From: Chromatiales bacterium
GTDB taxonomy: Bacteria > Pseudomonadota > Gammaproteobacteria > SZUA-140
NCBI GenBank assembly: GCA_031285245.1
Contig: JAITWN010000220.1
Location: forward strand, 1-22,019
DNA: 22,019 nt
Direction of reading: 5' to 3'
The notes beneath the pieces were generated by a model that ran no database searches, had not been told where the DNA came from, and saw only the letters and a program-made list of their open reading frames with translations. The position numbers were made by a program, and so were the translations under genes. This document shows, piece by piece, positions 8,402 to 17,469 of the stretch (position 1 is its first letter; each line of letters opens with the position of its first letter).

Positions 8402-8473
8402 GAGAACATAGGTTGGCTGAGCGAAGCGAAGCTCAACGTTCCACGCTTGCCGGTTAGGCAGGCTTGTGTTCTC
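8402..8473. repeat. Nested inverted repeat at the hldE-tolC junction
   Basis: Arms gagaaca (8402-8408) and tgttctc (8467-8473) are exact complements. They enclose the first palindromic repeat copy and a second hairpin of 7-bp arms (8445-8451 and 8457-8463, loop ggtta, one G-T pair). The whole gap between the convergent stops of hldE and tolC (8384-8521) is thus occupied by foldable DNA, probably acting as a bidirectional transcription end. Confidence 0.5.
8408..8440 (+). repeat. Palindromic dispersed repeat, copy 1
   Basis: It begins ataggttggctgagcg and ends gaagctcaacgtt. It shares the pattern TAGG(C/T)TGG..T.GAGCG(A/C)AGCG followed by a CCAAC-like end with the copies at 8483-8510 and 21980-22013. 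This is copy 1, in the + orientation. Confidence 0.6.
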
Positions 8474-8482
8474 TTGCTAGGG

Positions 8483-8510
8483 ATGTTGGGCTGCGCTCAG
8501 CCCAGCCTAT
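8483..8510 (-). repeat. Palindromic dispersed repeat, copy 2 (inverted)
   Basis: Read on the minus strand it begins ataggctgggctgagcg and ends cagcccaacat, the same motif as copy 1 in opposite orientation, 42 bp away. The arms can pair with each other or with copy 1, which would form a larger cruciform between the convergent hldE and tolC genes. Confidence 0.6.
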
Positions 8511-8521
8511 AACCACTTCCG

Positions 8522-9853
8522 TTACATCAACCAGCCGTTGATCTGTTCCAGATCGGGGAGTGACAGCGTGCCGGCGGCTTGTTTGAGCAGCAGGGTGTTG
8601 AGCAGGTAGTCGTAGCGCGCTTGTGCGTAATCGCTCTCGGCGCGATAGAGATCGGTGCGCGCGGTGAGCACTTCCACCGCGGTGCGCGTGCCGACTTCCA
8701 TGCCCGCCTCGGTAGCTTCGAGCGCGCTGGCGGCGGAAACGCGCGCTTGTGCGAGTGCTTTGACACGATTCACTGCGGCGATGACGGCGTTATACGCATC
8801 ACGCGTCTGACGCAGCGTCAGACGACGCTGCTGTTCGACCTGTTCCTTCGCCTGCGTGTACAAAAAGCCGGCTTGGCGCGTGCGCGAATTCACCGCGCCG
8901 CCCGCGTAAAGCGGCACGTTCAGCTGCAAGCCGATGCTGGCGTTTTCACCGCCACGCTGCTGCGGCGGAGCATCGGAGCTGTAATCGGTGCTGCCGATGC
9001 TGCCAACGAGATCAAGCGTGGGGTAATGACCGGAACGTTGTAGCGCGACATTCTGCTCGGCAACCTCGGCGCCGAAACGTGCGGCGATGAGATTGAAGTT
9101 CTGATCCATCGCAGCCTTCACCCAATCATCGATCTGCGCCGGCTGCGGCGGCAGCAACGGCACATCGCGAATGAGCGGGGAAACGCCATCGACGAATTCG
9201 CCGGTGAGTTCGAACAGCGCTTCGTTGGCACTCTGCACCTTATTGGCGGCTTCGATCGCGCGCGCGGTGGCAAGATCATAAGCAGCTTGCGCAACGTGCA
9301 CGTCGGTGATGGCGATCAGGCCGACATCGAAACGCTGCTTCGCTTGCTCGAGCTGGCGTCCGATCGATTCCTTCTCGGCGCTCGCGAAGGTGAGCAAATC
9401 ACGCGCTGCAAGTACGCCGAAATAAGCCTGCGCCGAACGCACCAGCAGCGCCTGCTGCGCTGCCGAATACACTGCATCGGCACGCCCCAGCACCGCATCG
9501 GCCTGGTGCAGCTGCGCGAAGTATTGATGGTGATAAATCGGCTGCACCAGCGACACCGTCCACTGGGCCGTATTGAAATTGTAATTGGCAGCGGGCAAGG
9601 CCGAAGAAGAATCGAGATTGCTGTTGAGTCGGCTATAGCCAGCACTCAAACCGACAAACGGCAGCAACTGCGAGCGCGCCTGCGGTTTGGCTTCCATGTC
9701 AGCGAGACGCTGCGCCTCAGCGGCGTGCATCTGCGGATCATTCTGCAAAGCAAGGCGATGGATACTGATCAGATCGGCACCCTGCGCGACAGCCGACAGA
9801 CCGGTCAGTGCTGCAAATCCGATCCCTGTAGCAAATCTGAGCAGCTTATTCAT
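8522..9853 (-). CDS. tolC: TolC-family outer-membrane efflux channel
   Basis: TolC proteins form trimeric channel-tunnels through the outer membrane that serve type I secretion and multidrug efflux. The 443-aa product starts with a Sec signal peptide (MNKLLRFATGIGFAALTGLSAVA, likely cut after residue 23). It shows the internal duplication of the outer-membrane efflux family: two helix-rich halves, each with a beta segment (SAGYSRLNSN in the first, IGLQLNVPLYAGG in the second). The segment YNAVIAAVNRVKALAQA and the ending EADYAQARYDYLLNTLLLKQAAGTL-like stretch (here ESDYAQARYDYLL) are typical. The ATG at 9851-9853 has GGAAGA at SD distance. The in-frame extension to 9925 would bury the signal peptide. 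It follows the methyltransferase-like gene by 40 bp. Confidence 0.92.
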   Translation of the reverse strand: MNKLLRFATGIGFAALTGLSAVAQGADLISIHRLALQNDPQMHAAEAQRLADMEAKPQARSQLLPFVGLSAGYSRLNSNLDSSSALPAANYNFNTAQWTVSLVQPIYHHQYFAQLHQADAVLGRADAVYSAAQQALLVRSAQAYFGVLAARDLLTFASAEKESIGRQLEQAKQRFDVGLIAITDVHVAQAAYDLATARAIEAANKVQSANEALFELTGEFVDGVSPLIRDVPLLPPQPAQIDDWVKAAMDQNFNLIAARFGAEVAEQNVALQRSGHYPTLDLVGSIGSTDYSSDAPPQQRGGENASIGLQLNVPLYAGGAVNSRTRQAGFLYTQAKEQVEQQRRLTLRQTRDAYNAVIAAVNRVKALAQARVSAASALEATEAGMEVGTRTAVEVLTARTDLYRAESDYAQARYDYLLNTLLLKQAAGTLSLPDLEQINGWLM

Positions 9854-9893
9854 CCAGTCTTCCGGGTTTACGAGTTGGTAAGGCGCACTTCGT

Positions 9894-10541
9894 TCAGAAC
9901 ACGAAGCGCGGGCGAGACGGGGCATTTACCAGGGGCGCGAGATCAGTCTCGAATAACGCTTCTCGGCTCCACTGGTTTTCGCCCACGCGGCGGATGAGCA
10001 CCGCTTGCATAACTGGCGCTGTACCGAGCACCGCAAACAGCCGGCCACCGCGATTCATGGAGTGCAGAAATTCTTCGGGCAACTCAGGCAAAGAGCCACA
10101 GATCGCGATCGCGTCATAGAGTCCATGCTGGCTCCAGCCCTTAGACGCATCGCCCGCTTCCAGCGTGACATTGTGAATGCCATAACGCGCGAGCTTATTT
10201 TTCGCAGCATCGGCGAATTCAGGAACGATATCGACGCTGTAAACATGATGGGCCGCTTTCGCCAGCAGCGCCGTGAGATACGCGCTACCAGTGCCGACTT
10301 CGAGCACGGCATCGGTCGGATGCAGCATCAGCGCCTGCAATAGCCGGCCTTCCATCACCGGGTGCATCATGCGCTCACCATGACCGATCGGCACGGCGAA
10401 ATCCGCGTAGGCAAGACCGCGGTATTGCTCGGGAACGAAATCGGCGCGACGTATCTCGCCGATCAAATCCAGTACCTGCTGATCGAGCACATCCCAAGGG
10501 CGAATCTGCTGTTCGATCATGTTGAATTGCGCATCTCTCAC
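9894..10541 (-). CDS. Protein-L-isoaspartate O-methyltransferase-like protein
   Basis: This is a SAM-dependent methyltransferase of the PCM family (pcm-like), shorter and more divergent than classical Pcm. The N terminus MRDAQFNMIEQQIRPWDVLDQQVL is characteristic of the subfamily commonly found beside tolC. The SAM-binding loop is VLEVGTGSAYLTALLA (about residues 90-105), preceded by the GHGERMMHPVMEGRLLQAL block, which parallels the GQTISQP block of Pcm. The start is GTG 10539-10541, because GGAGA lies five bases upstream and family members begin here; a longer frame to 10601 has no such support. The length is 215 aa. Repair of isoaspartyl residues is the family role, but whether this subfamily does that is not established from sequence. 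Confidence 0.85.
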   Translation of the reverse strand: MRDAQFNMIEQQIRPWDVLDQQVLDLIGEIRRADFVPEQYRGLAYADFAVPIGHGERMMHPVMEGRLLQALMLHPTDAVLEVGTGSAYLTALLAKAAHHVYSVDIVPEFADAAKNKLARYGIHNVTLEAGDASKGWSQHGLYDAIAICGSLPELPEEFLHSMNRGGRLFAVLGTAPVMQAVLIRRVGENQWSREALFETDLAPLVNAPSRPRFVF

Positions 10542-10582
10542 GACATTCTCCACTGAATACGTACGGAAATGGCCGAAGGAAA

Positions 10583-10611
10583 AGAGTATTCGTTTTGCCA
10601 AAACATGGCAA
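10583..10611 (-). promoter_or_regulatory. Candidate promoter with overlapping operator palindrome for the pcm-like-tolC pair
   Basis: An exact inverted repeat TTGCCA-5 nt-TGGCAA spans 10595-10611. On the minus strand its outer half supplies TTGCCA (10606-10611), a 5/6 match to the -35 box, placed 17 nt from a weaker TACTCT (10583-10588). A dimeric regulator bound to the palindrome could thus block or tune the pcm-like-tolC transcript. The regulator is unknown. Confidence 0.35.
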
Positions 10612-10678
10612 GAACACGCCTTGCGCTGGGCAGCGGATATCGCTTAGATTCACTTTCTTGGCCTTAAAAAAGCCCCCC

Positions 10679-10684
10679 TATATA
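10679..10684 (+). promoter_or_regulatory. Possible -10 element just before thiC
   Basis: TATATA at 10679-10684 lies 10 bp before the thiC ATG, with a poor TTGGCC-like -35 near 10658. If used, the transcript would have almost no leader. Judged by eye; AT-rich runs nearby make chance likely. Confidence 0.2.
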
Positions 10685-10694
10685 GCGTGAGATC

Positions 10695-12605
<1,911 letters not shown>

Positions 12606-12615
12606 TCAAAACCTG

Positions 12616-12680
12616 GCGTCTTTTGATCAAGACGCGCCGCGCGAGACTGAACGCTTGCGGAGCGCTCAGTCTCGCGCGGC
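12616..12680. terminator. Tandem hairpins between convergent thiC and prlC
   Basis: A perfect 7-bp hairpin (gcgtctt 12616-12622, aagacgc 12629-12635) is followed at once by a 20-bp stem (12636-12655 with 12661-12680, one G-T wobble, 5-nt loop). The pair begins 11 nt after the thiC stop and ends 5 nt before the prlC stop. The symmetry suggests a bidirectional terminator. There is no long T-run after the large stem. Confidence 0.65.
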
Positions 12681-12684
12681 ACAG

Positions 12685-14751
12685 TCACACGATGCCGCTG
12701 TGCCGCAGCAAGGCATCGATCCGCGGCTCGCGACCGCGGAACTCGATGAACAACTCCATCGGCTCGCGCGAGCCGCCCTGCTCCAACACCGTGCTGAGAA
12801 AACGTCGGCTGGTGTCGACATTGAACAAACCTTTCTCCTCGAACAGCGAGAAAGCATCGCTCGACAGCACCTCCGCCCATTTGTAGCTGTAATATCCCGC
12901 CGCATAACCGCCAGCGAAAATGTGCGAAAAGCTGTGCGCAAAGCGATTGAACGGTGGCGGGCGCACTACCGCAACCTGCTCGCGCACTTCGGCCAGCAGT
13001 TCGTAAACGCGAGCCCCCTGCTCAGGGCTATATTCGAGATGCAACCGAAAATCGAACAGCGCGAACTCTATCTGCCGCAGCATTTTCATGCCGGACTGAA
13101 ACCGGCGCGCCGCGAGCAAACGGTCGAAGGTTTCCGCAGGCAAACGCTCTCCAGTCTTGTAATGACCTGAAATCAGCACCATCGCTTCTTTCTGCCAGCA
13201 CCAGTTTTCCATGAACTGACTGGGCAGTTCGACCGCATCCCAGGGCACGCCCTGGATACCGGCAACGCTCGGATAATCCACACGCGTGAGCATGTGATGC
13301 AGACCATGACCGAATTCATGGAACAGCGTCAGCACTTCATCATGTGTGAGCAGCGCAGGCGTATCGCCGACGGGCGGTGAAAAATTGCACACCAGATAAG
13401 CTACTGGTGTTTCCACGCTATCGGCGGATTTTTTGCGGATGATGCATTCATCCATCCATGCACCGCCGCGCTTGCTCGCACGCGCGAAGAGATCGAGATA
13501 GAACTGGCCACGCAGCTCACCGCCGCCATCGACAATCTCGAAGAAACGCACATCCGGATGCCAGATTTCCACATCTTCGCGCGCGCGCACGGTGATGCCA
13601 TACAAGCGGCGCACGATCTCGAACATGCCGGCGAGCACGCGCGCTTCCGGAAACCAGGCGCGCAGTCTTTCCTGCGAGATGTCGTAAGTGTGTTGGCGCA
13701 GTTTTTCCGAGTAATAGGTGAGATCCCAGGCTTCGAGCGCATCGACGCTGTAATGCTCGCGCGCAAACGCTTCGAGTTCGGCGATTTCGCGCCGCGCCGT
13801 CGGCAGTGAACGCTCTGCGAGATCGCTTAGAAAACCGAGCACCTGCTCAGCGCTGCCCGCCATCTTGGTGGCAAGCGAACGTTCAGCGAAGCTCGCAAAA
13901 CCAAGCAGACGCGCCTGCTCATAACGCAGCGCGAGAATGCGTTCCATCAACGGGCCATTGTCCCAACGCCCCGCGCACGGGCCTGCATCAGAAGCGCGCG
14001 TTACAAAAGCCTCATAGACCTCGCGACGCAGCGCGCGATCATCAGCGTGCGTCATCACCGCGAGATAAGACGGGAAATCGAGCGTGAACAACCAGCCTTC
14101 AAGGCCACGCTGCTGCGCGGCCTGCGCTGCCATCGCGCGCACGCTCTCGGGCAAGCCAGCGAGTTGCGCTTCTGCGGTCACATGACGCGACCAGCCGTTG
14201 GTGGCATCGAGCAGATTCTGCTCGAAGTGCGAGGTGAGGAGCGCAAGGTCGGCAACGATTTCGCGATAGCGCGCGCGTTCACTCGCATCGAGCGCGATGC
14301 CTGAAAGATGAAAATCACGCAGCGCATTGTCGATCAGCTTGCGCTGCGCCGTGCTTAGTTGATTGAAGCTGGCATCATCGCGAATCGATCGATAAGCCTG
14401 AAAAAGCCGCTCATTCTGGCCAAGCTCAGTCATGTAAGCGCTGAGCAGCGGCAGACAGGCATTGTAAGCGTCGCGCAATTCAGGACTGTTGACGACCGCG
14501 TTGAGGTGGGCGAGCGGCGACCAGGCACGACTCAAACGATGACTGAGATCTTCGAGCGGCTGCACCAGCGTATCCCAGTTGTATTCACCCTGAGATTCGC
14601 CCTGATCCAGCAGCTTTTCGATGTGAGCGCGATTATCGGCCAGCAGCCACTCGATCGCTGGCAACGCGTGCTCAGCGCGAATCCCGCCGAAGCGCGGCAG
14701 GCTGGTAAAATCGAGCAGGGGATTACCTTCGGGACGGGAATGTTGCATCAT
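12685..14751 (-). CDS. prlC: Oligopeptidase A, M3-family zinc metallopeptidase
   Basis: PrlC/OpdA is a cytosolic thimet-type oligopeptidase that degrades short peptides, including cleaved signal peptides. The 688-aa product carries the zinc motif HEFGH at 478-482 (TLFHEFGHGLHHML), and the third ligand Glu508 lies exactly 25 residues after the second His, as in family M3. The N terminus (NPLLDFTSLPRFGGIRAEHALPAI) matches the usual NPLL start, and the C-terminal GGYAAGYYSYKWAEVLSSDAF block is typical. I took the ATG at 14749-14751. A TTG at 14767-14769 is in frame, but neither start has a good SD. It is divergent from yrdA over about 136 bp. Confidence 0.95.
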   Translation of the reverse strand: MMQHSRPEGNPLLDFTSLPRFGGIRAEHALPAIEWLLADNRAHIEKLLDQGESQGEYNWDTLVQPLEDLSHRLSRAWSPLAHLNAVVNSPELRDAYNACLPLLSAYMTELGQNERLFQAYRSIRDDASFNQLSTAQRKLIDNALRDFHLSGIALDASERARYREIVADLALLTSHFEQNLLDATNGWSRHVTAEAQLAGLPESVRAMAAQAAQQRGLEGWLFTLDFPSYLAVMTHADDRALRREVYEAFVTRASDAGPCAGRWDNGPLMERILALRYEQARLLGFASFAERSLATKMAGSAEQVLGFLSDLAERSLPTARREIAELEAFAREHYSVDALEAWDLTYYSEKLRQHTYDISQERLRAWFPEARVLAGMFEIVRRLYGITVRAREDVEIWHPDVRFFEIVDGGGELRGQFYLDLFARASKRGGAWMDECIIRKKSADSVETPVAYLVCNFSPPVGDTPALLTHDEVLTLFHEFGHGLHHMLTRVDYPSVAGIQGVPWDAVELPSQFMENWCWQKEAMVLISGHYKTGERLPAETFDRLLAARRFQSGMKMLRQIEFALFDFRLHLEYSPEQGARVYELLAEVREQVAVVRPPPFNRFAHSFSHIFAGGYAAGYYSYKWAEVLSSDAFSLFEEKGLFNVDTSRRFLSTVLEQGGSREPMELFIEFRGREPRIDALLRHSGIV

Positions 14752-14876
14752 GCGGGAATTTTCGCGCAAAGATAAAAAGACGCAAGGAAAAAATTTAACG
14801 CCGCGCGCAAAAGATCCTTTCCCGCCTTGCGCGCCGCGACATGAGCCGCATGACGGCGTCGGCGCAGCGCCGTTTC

Positions 14877-14890
14877 AGGAGTATTGCGTG
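14877..14890 (+). promoter_or_regulatory. Ribosome binding site that fixes the GTG start of yrdA
   Basis: AGGAG (14877-14881) lies six bases before GTG 14888-14890. This fixes the start well downstream of the first in-frame ATG at 14750, whose 46-codon leader is low-complexity and unlike the family. Confidence 0.75.
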
Positions 14891-15445
14891 ACCATCAGAA
14901 CATTCGAAGACAACACGCCAAGACTCGGAGCGCGTGTATACATCGATCCGCACGCGCTGGTGATCGGGCAGGTGACGATCGCTGACGACGCATCCCTGTG
15001 GCCGATGGTGGTAGCCCGCGGCGACGTTCAGGCCATCCGCATTGGCGCCGGCAGCAATATCCAGGACGGCTCAGTACTGCACGTCACTCAGGATAACGAG
15101 TTTCATCCCGGTGGCCATGCGCTCACAATCGGTGCGCGCGTCACCGTCGGTCACAACGTGATTCTGCATGCCTGCACCATCGAAGATCTGGTGCTGGTCG
15201 GCATGGGCGCAACTGTCATGGATGGCGCGCTGGTGCGCACGCGCACAATAATCGGCGCGGGCAGTCTGGTACCTCAGGGCAAAGTGCTGGAAAGCGGCTA
15301 TCTCTATCTCGGCTGTCCGGTGCGACAGGTGCGCCGACTCACCGACAAGGAGATCGCCTGGCTCGACGCTTCCGCTGCGCACTACATCGAACTCAAAGAT
15401 CGCTATCTGAAGAACGAAGAGCGCACGCGCAGCGCACCGCGCTGA
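14888..15445 (+). CDS. yrdA: Gamma-class carbonic anhydrase family protein, YrdA type
   Basis: This is a left-handed beta-helix hexapeptide-repeat protein that forms trimers with metal sites between subunits. The 185-aa product has the regular hexapeptide ladder from about residue 15 to 140 and the metal-ligand pattern: His in VLHVTQDNEF, then GHNVILHACTI. The stretches LVGMGATVMDGALV, IIGAGSLVPQGK and ESGYLYLGCPVRQVRRLTDKE follow E. coli YrdA closely. The C terminus is a helix that packs against the beta-helix. Carbonic anhydrase activity is the family assignment, but YrdA proteins often show little activity in vitro, so the function stays open. It is convergent with the alpha/beta hydrolase gene over 36 bp. 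Confidence 0.92.
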   Translation: MTIRTFEDNTPRLGARVYIDPHALVIGQVTIADDASLWPMVVARGDVQAIRIGAGSNIQDGSVLHVTQDNEFHPGGHALTIGARVTVGHNVILHACTIEDLVLVGMGATVMDGALVRTRTIIGAGSLVPQGKVLESGYLYLGCPVRQVRRLTDKEIAWLDASAAHYIELKDRYLKNEERTRSAPR

Positions 15446-15481
15446 ACGCGAGCTTCACCCACCCGCACGAGTGGCGCAGCC

Positions 15482-16297
15482 TCAGGCATGACGCGCGAGA
15501 AAGGACGCCAGTCCCTCTTCATAACGCGCCCCGGTCGTTTGATAGCCGTTATGATGCATGCCCTCGATCATGAGCAATTCCTTAGGCTCAGAGGCGAGTG
15601 CGAACAGACGTTCGGCATAGCGAAACGGCACCATTTCATCATCACGGCTATGCACGATGAGCAGCGGACAGCGCAGCGCACGCACGTACTCAGCAACGGG
15701 ATAACGGTAACGGATCAGCGCACGCGCGGGAAACCATGGATGCCGATAAGCCGCCACTGCTGACAGCGATGTAAAGGTTGATTCGAGCACCAGCGCACGC
15801 GGCGTGTGCCTGGCGGCGAGCCAGGAAGCGATCGCGCCACCGAGTGAGCGTCCGAGCACGACAATGTCATCGGGCGCATACTCCCGCTCACGCAGCAAAT
15901 ATTCCCAGGCCGCTTGCACATCGAGATATGTGCCGTGTTCGTCGGGACGCCCGGCACTGCGGCCATAACCACGATAATCAAACAGAAATACGCTGAAACC
16001 GAGACGCTGGAACAGCTCGACCGAATCCATGCACTGCGAAATATTGCGCGTATTGCCGTGACAGAACAGCAGTACGCGATGCGCGCGCGGATTCGGCACA
16101 AACCAGGCCCACAGCGTAATTCCATCGGCACTGTGCAGCGTGACCTCTTCATAGGCATAACCATAGGCATCGGGTGCCGAGCCGATGTCACGTCTTGGTT
16201 TATACACGCGCCCCGCCTGCGTCATGTACATCCATGCAAGCGCCAGCAGATAGCCGAGCAGCAAAACACCGGCAATGAGCGCAAGAATCTTCACCAT
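15482..16297 (-). CDS. Membrane-anchored alpha/beta hydrolase, BEM46/YfhR-like
   Basis: The 271-aa product begins with one hydrophobic segment (residues 3-25, ILALIAGVLLLGYLLALAWMY), a probable inner-membrane anchor. The alpha/beta hydrolase domain follows. The oxyanion region is FCHGNTRNIS (78-87), the nucleophile Ser151 sits in GRSLGG, the acid is probably Asp220 (HSRDDEMVP) and the base His248 or His249 (EGMHHNGY). DYRGYGRSAGRP is typical of the BEM46/YfhR/ABHD13-like group. The substrate is unknown; esterase or thioesterase activity is plausible. The ATG at 16295-16297 has AAGAAGG upstream. It is convergent with yrdA and divergent from the small DraG-like remnant. Confidence 0.85.
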   Translation of the reverse strand: MVKILALIAGVLLLGYLLALAWMYMTQAGRVYKPRRDIGSAPDAYGYAYEEVTLHSADGITLWAWFVPNPRAHRVLLFCHGNTRNISQCMDSVELFQRLGFSVFLFDYRGYGRSAGRPDEHGTYLDVQAAWEYLLREREYAPDDIVVLGRSLGGAIASWLAARHTPRALVLESTFTSLSAVAAYRHPWFPARALIRYRYPVAEYVRALRCPLLIVHSRDDEMVPFRYAERLFALASEPKELLMIEGMHHNGYQTTGARYEEGLASFLARHA

Positions 16298-16312
16298 GCG
16301 GGCTCACCCTTC

Positions 16313-16343
16313 TTGATCACGCCTCGCGCGTCGGACCTATACT
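16313..16343 (+). promoter_or_regulatory. Possible promoter before the DraG-like remnant
   Basis: TTGATC (16313-16318) and TATACT (16338-16343) match the sigma70 boxes well individually, but the spacer is 19 nt, longer than ideal. A transcript would begin at about 16350, practically on the ATG at 16349, giving a leaderless message or none at all. Confidence 0.25.
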
Positions 16344-16348
16344 TTTTC

Positions 16349-16510
16349 ATGACCACTGAGATAAGTAGCGCCAGGCAATTGGGCACCATCGCCGGCGCGC
16401 TCAGCGGCGCTTTTCTCGGTCTCGACGCGCTCCCGGCCTCTTGGCGCGAACAGCTCGAAAATACGCAACACATTGCAAGGGTGACACACGAACTCGCGGC
16501 CAGAAATTGA
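16349..16510 (+). pseudogene. C-terminal remnant of an ADP-ribosylglycohydrolase (DraG family)
   Basis: The 53-codon frame reads ARQLGTIAGALSGAFLGLD then ALPASWREQLEN. This matches the ending of ADP-ribosylglycohydrolases, in which a DxDT metal motif is followed by G.I.GAL.GA.YG...IP..W...L. The preceding DxDT is replaced by SSARQ, and the roughly 250 residues that should come before are absent: the DNA upstream belongs to the alpha/beta hydrolase on the other strand. Full-length relatives remove ADP-ribose from proteins or small molecules; this piece lacks the catalytic Asp residues and cannot. It is most likely a leftover of a deleted gene. A small expressed protein is possible but less likely. 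The frame stays open upstream to 15914, but only as the antisense of the hydrolase. Confidence 0.6.
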
Positions 16511-16541
16511 TTCAGGATTTGCGCTTAAAACTGATGCAGAT

Positions 16542-17402
16542 CTACGCGCCGCGATCGCGCAAATATTCTCGCAAGCTGCGCACCATGCCGCTGGTATCCG
16601 GCCGCACGCCACGCCACCAAGCGAAAGACTCCGCAGCTTGCTCCACCAGCATGCCAAGGCCATCGCTGGTGCCGGCGGCACCATAAACTGCGGCCCATTT
16701 CAGAAACGGTGTGGGTTCGGCGGCGTACATCATGTCGTAACACCAAGCGCCAGAGGCAAGTAATGAGGCGGGCAGCTTCAGCGCTTCGCCGTGCAGACTG
16801 GCGGAAGTCGCATTGATGAGCAGATCAAATGCTTCTCCCTCAAGATCATCGAACCCGCCGGCTCTGAGCGCATCGGCACGGGCGAAATCACTGCGTAATT
16901 CACGAGCCCGATCGACATGGCGATTGGCAACAACCAGTGTTGCCGGGTGCAGATCGAGCAGCGGCGCTATCGCACCGCGGGCGGCACCACCCGCGCCGAG
17001 CAACAGTACACGACGCCCCGTGATGTTGAGGCCAAGATTCACGCACAGATCACGCACCAGACCAGCGCCGTCGGTGTTGTCGCCATAAATCGTGCCGGCA
17101 TCGAAGCGCAAGGTATTGACCGCGCGGGCGCGTTCGGCGCGTTCACTGAGGCGTTCGGCGAGTGCGAACGCCGGTTGTTTGAAGGGCACGGTAATGTTGA
17201 GCCCTTTGCCTCCAGCACCCTGAAAATTGCCAACCGCCTGCGCGAAACCACCTTCGTCCACCTGGATCGCTGTGTATTCGAGACGTTGCCGCGCGCGCCG
17301 CGCGAACTCGGTATGAATGCGTGGCGACAGGCTGTGGGACACCGGATTGCCCATCACGGCATAACGATCGGGTGGCGCATCGAAATCAAACAGGGATGAC
17401 AT
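16542..17402 (-). CDS. aroE: Shikimate dehydrogenase
   Basis: AroE reduces 3-dehydroshikimate to shikimate with NADPH in aromatic amino-acid synthesis. The 286-aa product has the substrate motif SHSLSP (22-27), the catalytic Lys75 (NITVPFK) and Asp111 (NTDGAG), and the nucleotide-binding GAGGAARG (136-143). ATSASLHGE replaces the usual NATSAG segment in the same place. The C-terminal DGLGMLVEQAAESFAWWRG is standard. The ATG at 17400-17402 has no strong SD. It stands alone on the minus strand between two gene remnants, so its immediate surroundings have been rearranged while the gene itself is intact. Confidence 0.95.
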   Translation of the reverse strand: MSSLFDFDAPPDRYAVMGNPVSHSLSPRIHTEFARRARQRLEYTAIQVDEGGFAQAVGNFQGAGGKGLNITVPFKQPAFALAERLSERAERARAVNTLRFDAGTIYGDNTDGAGLVRDLCVNLGLNITGRRVLLLGAGGAARGAIAPLLDLHPATLVVANRHVDRARELRSDFARADALRAGGFDDLEGEAFDLLINATSASLHGEALKLPASLLASGAWCYDMMYAAEPTPFLKWAAVYGAAGTSDGLGMLVEQAAESFAWWRGVRPDTSGMVRSLREYLRDRGA

Positions 17403-17469
17403 GGCGTGAAGAATAGCAGGGAAGCCGGGTGCGGTCAGTGATCAAACTCTGCGCAACTCGTTTTTCTCG

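Noticed and set aside
14750..14887. 46-codon upstream extension of yrdA
   Set aside because: It overlaps the prlC start and does not resemble the family, while AGGAG sits at perfect distance from the GTG at 14888.
15914..16348. In-frame upstream extension of the DraG-like remnant
   Set aside because: It is antisense to the alpha/beta hydrolase and carries no DraG motif.
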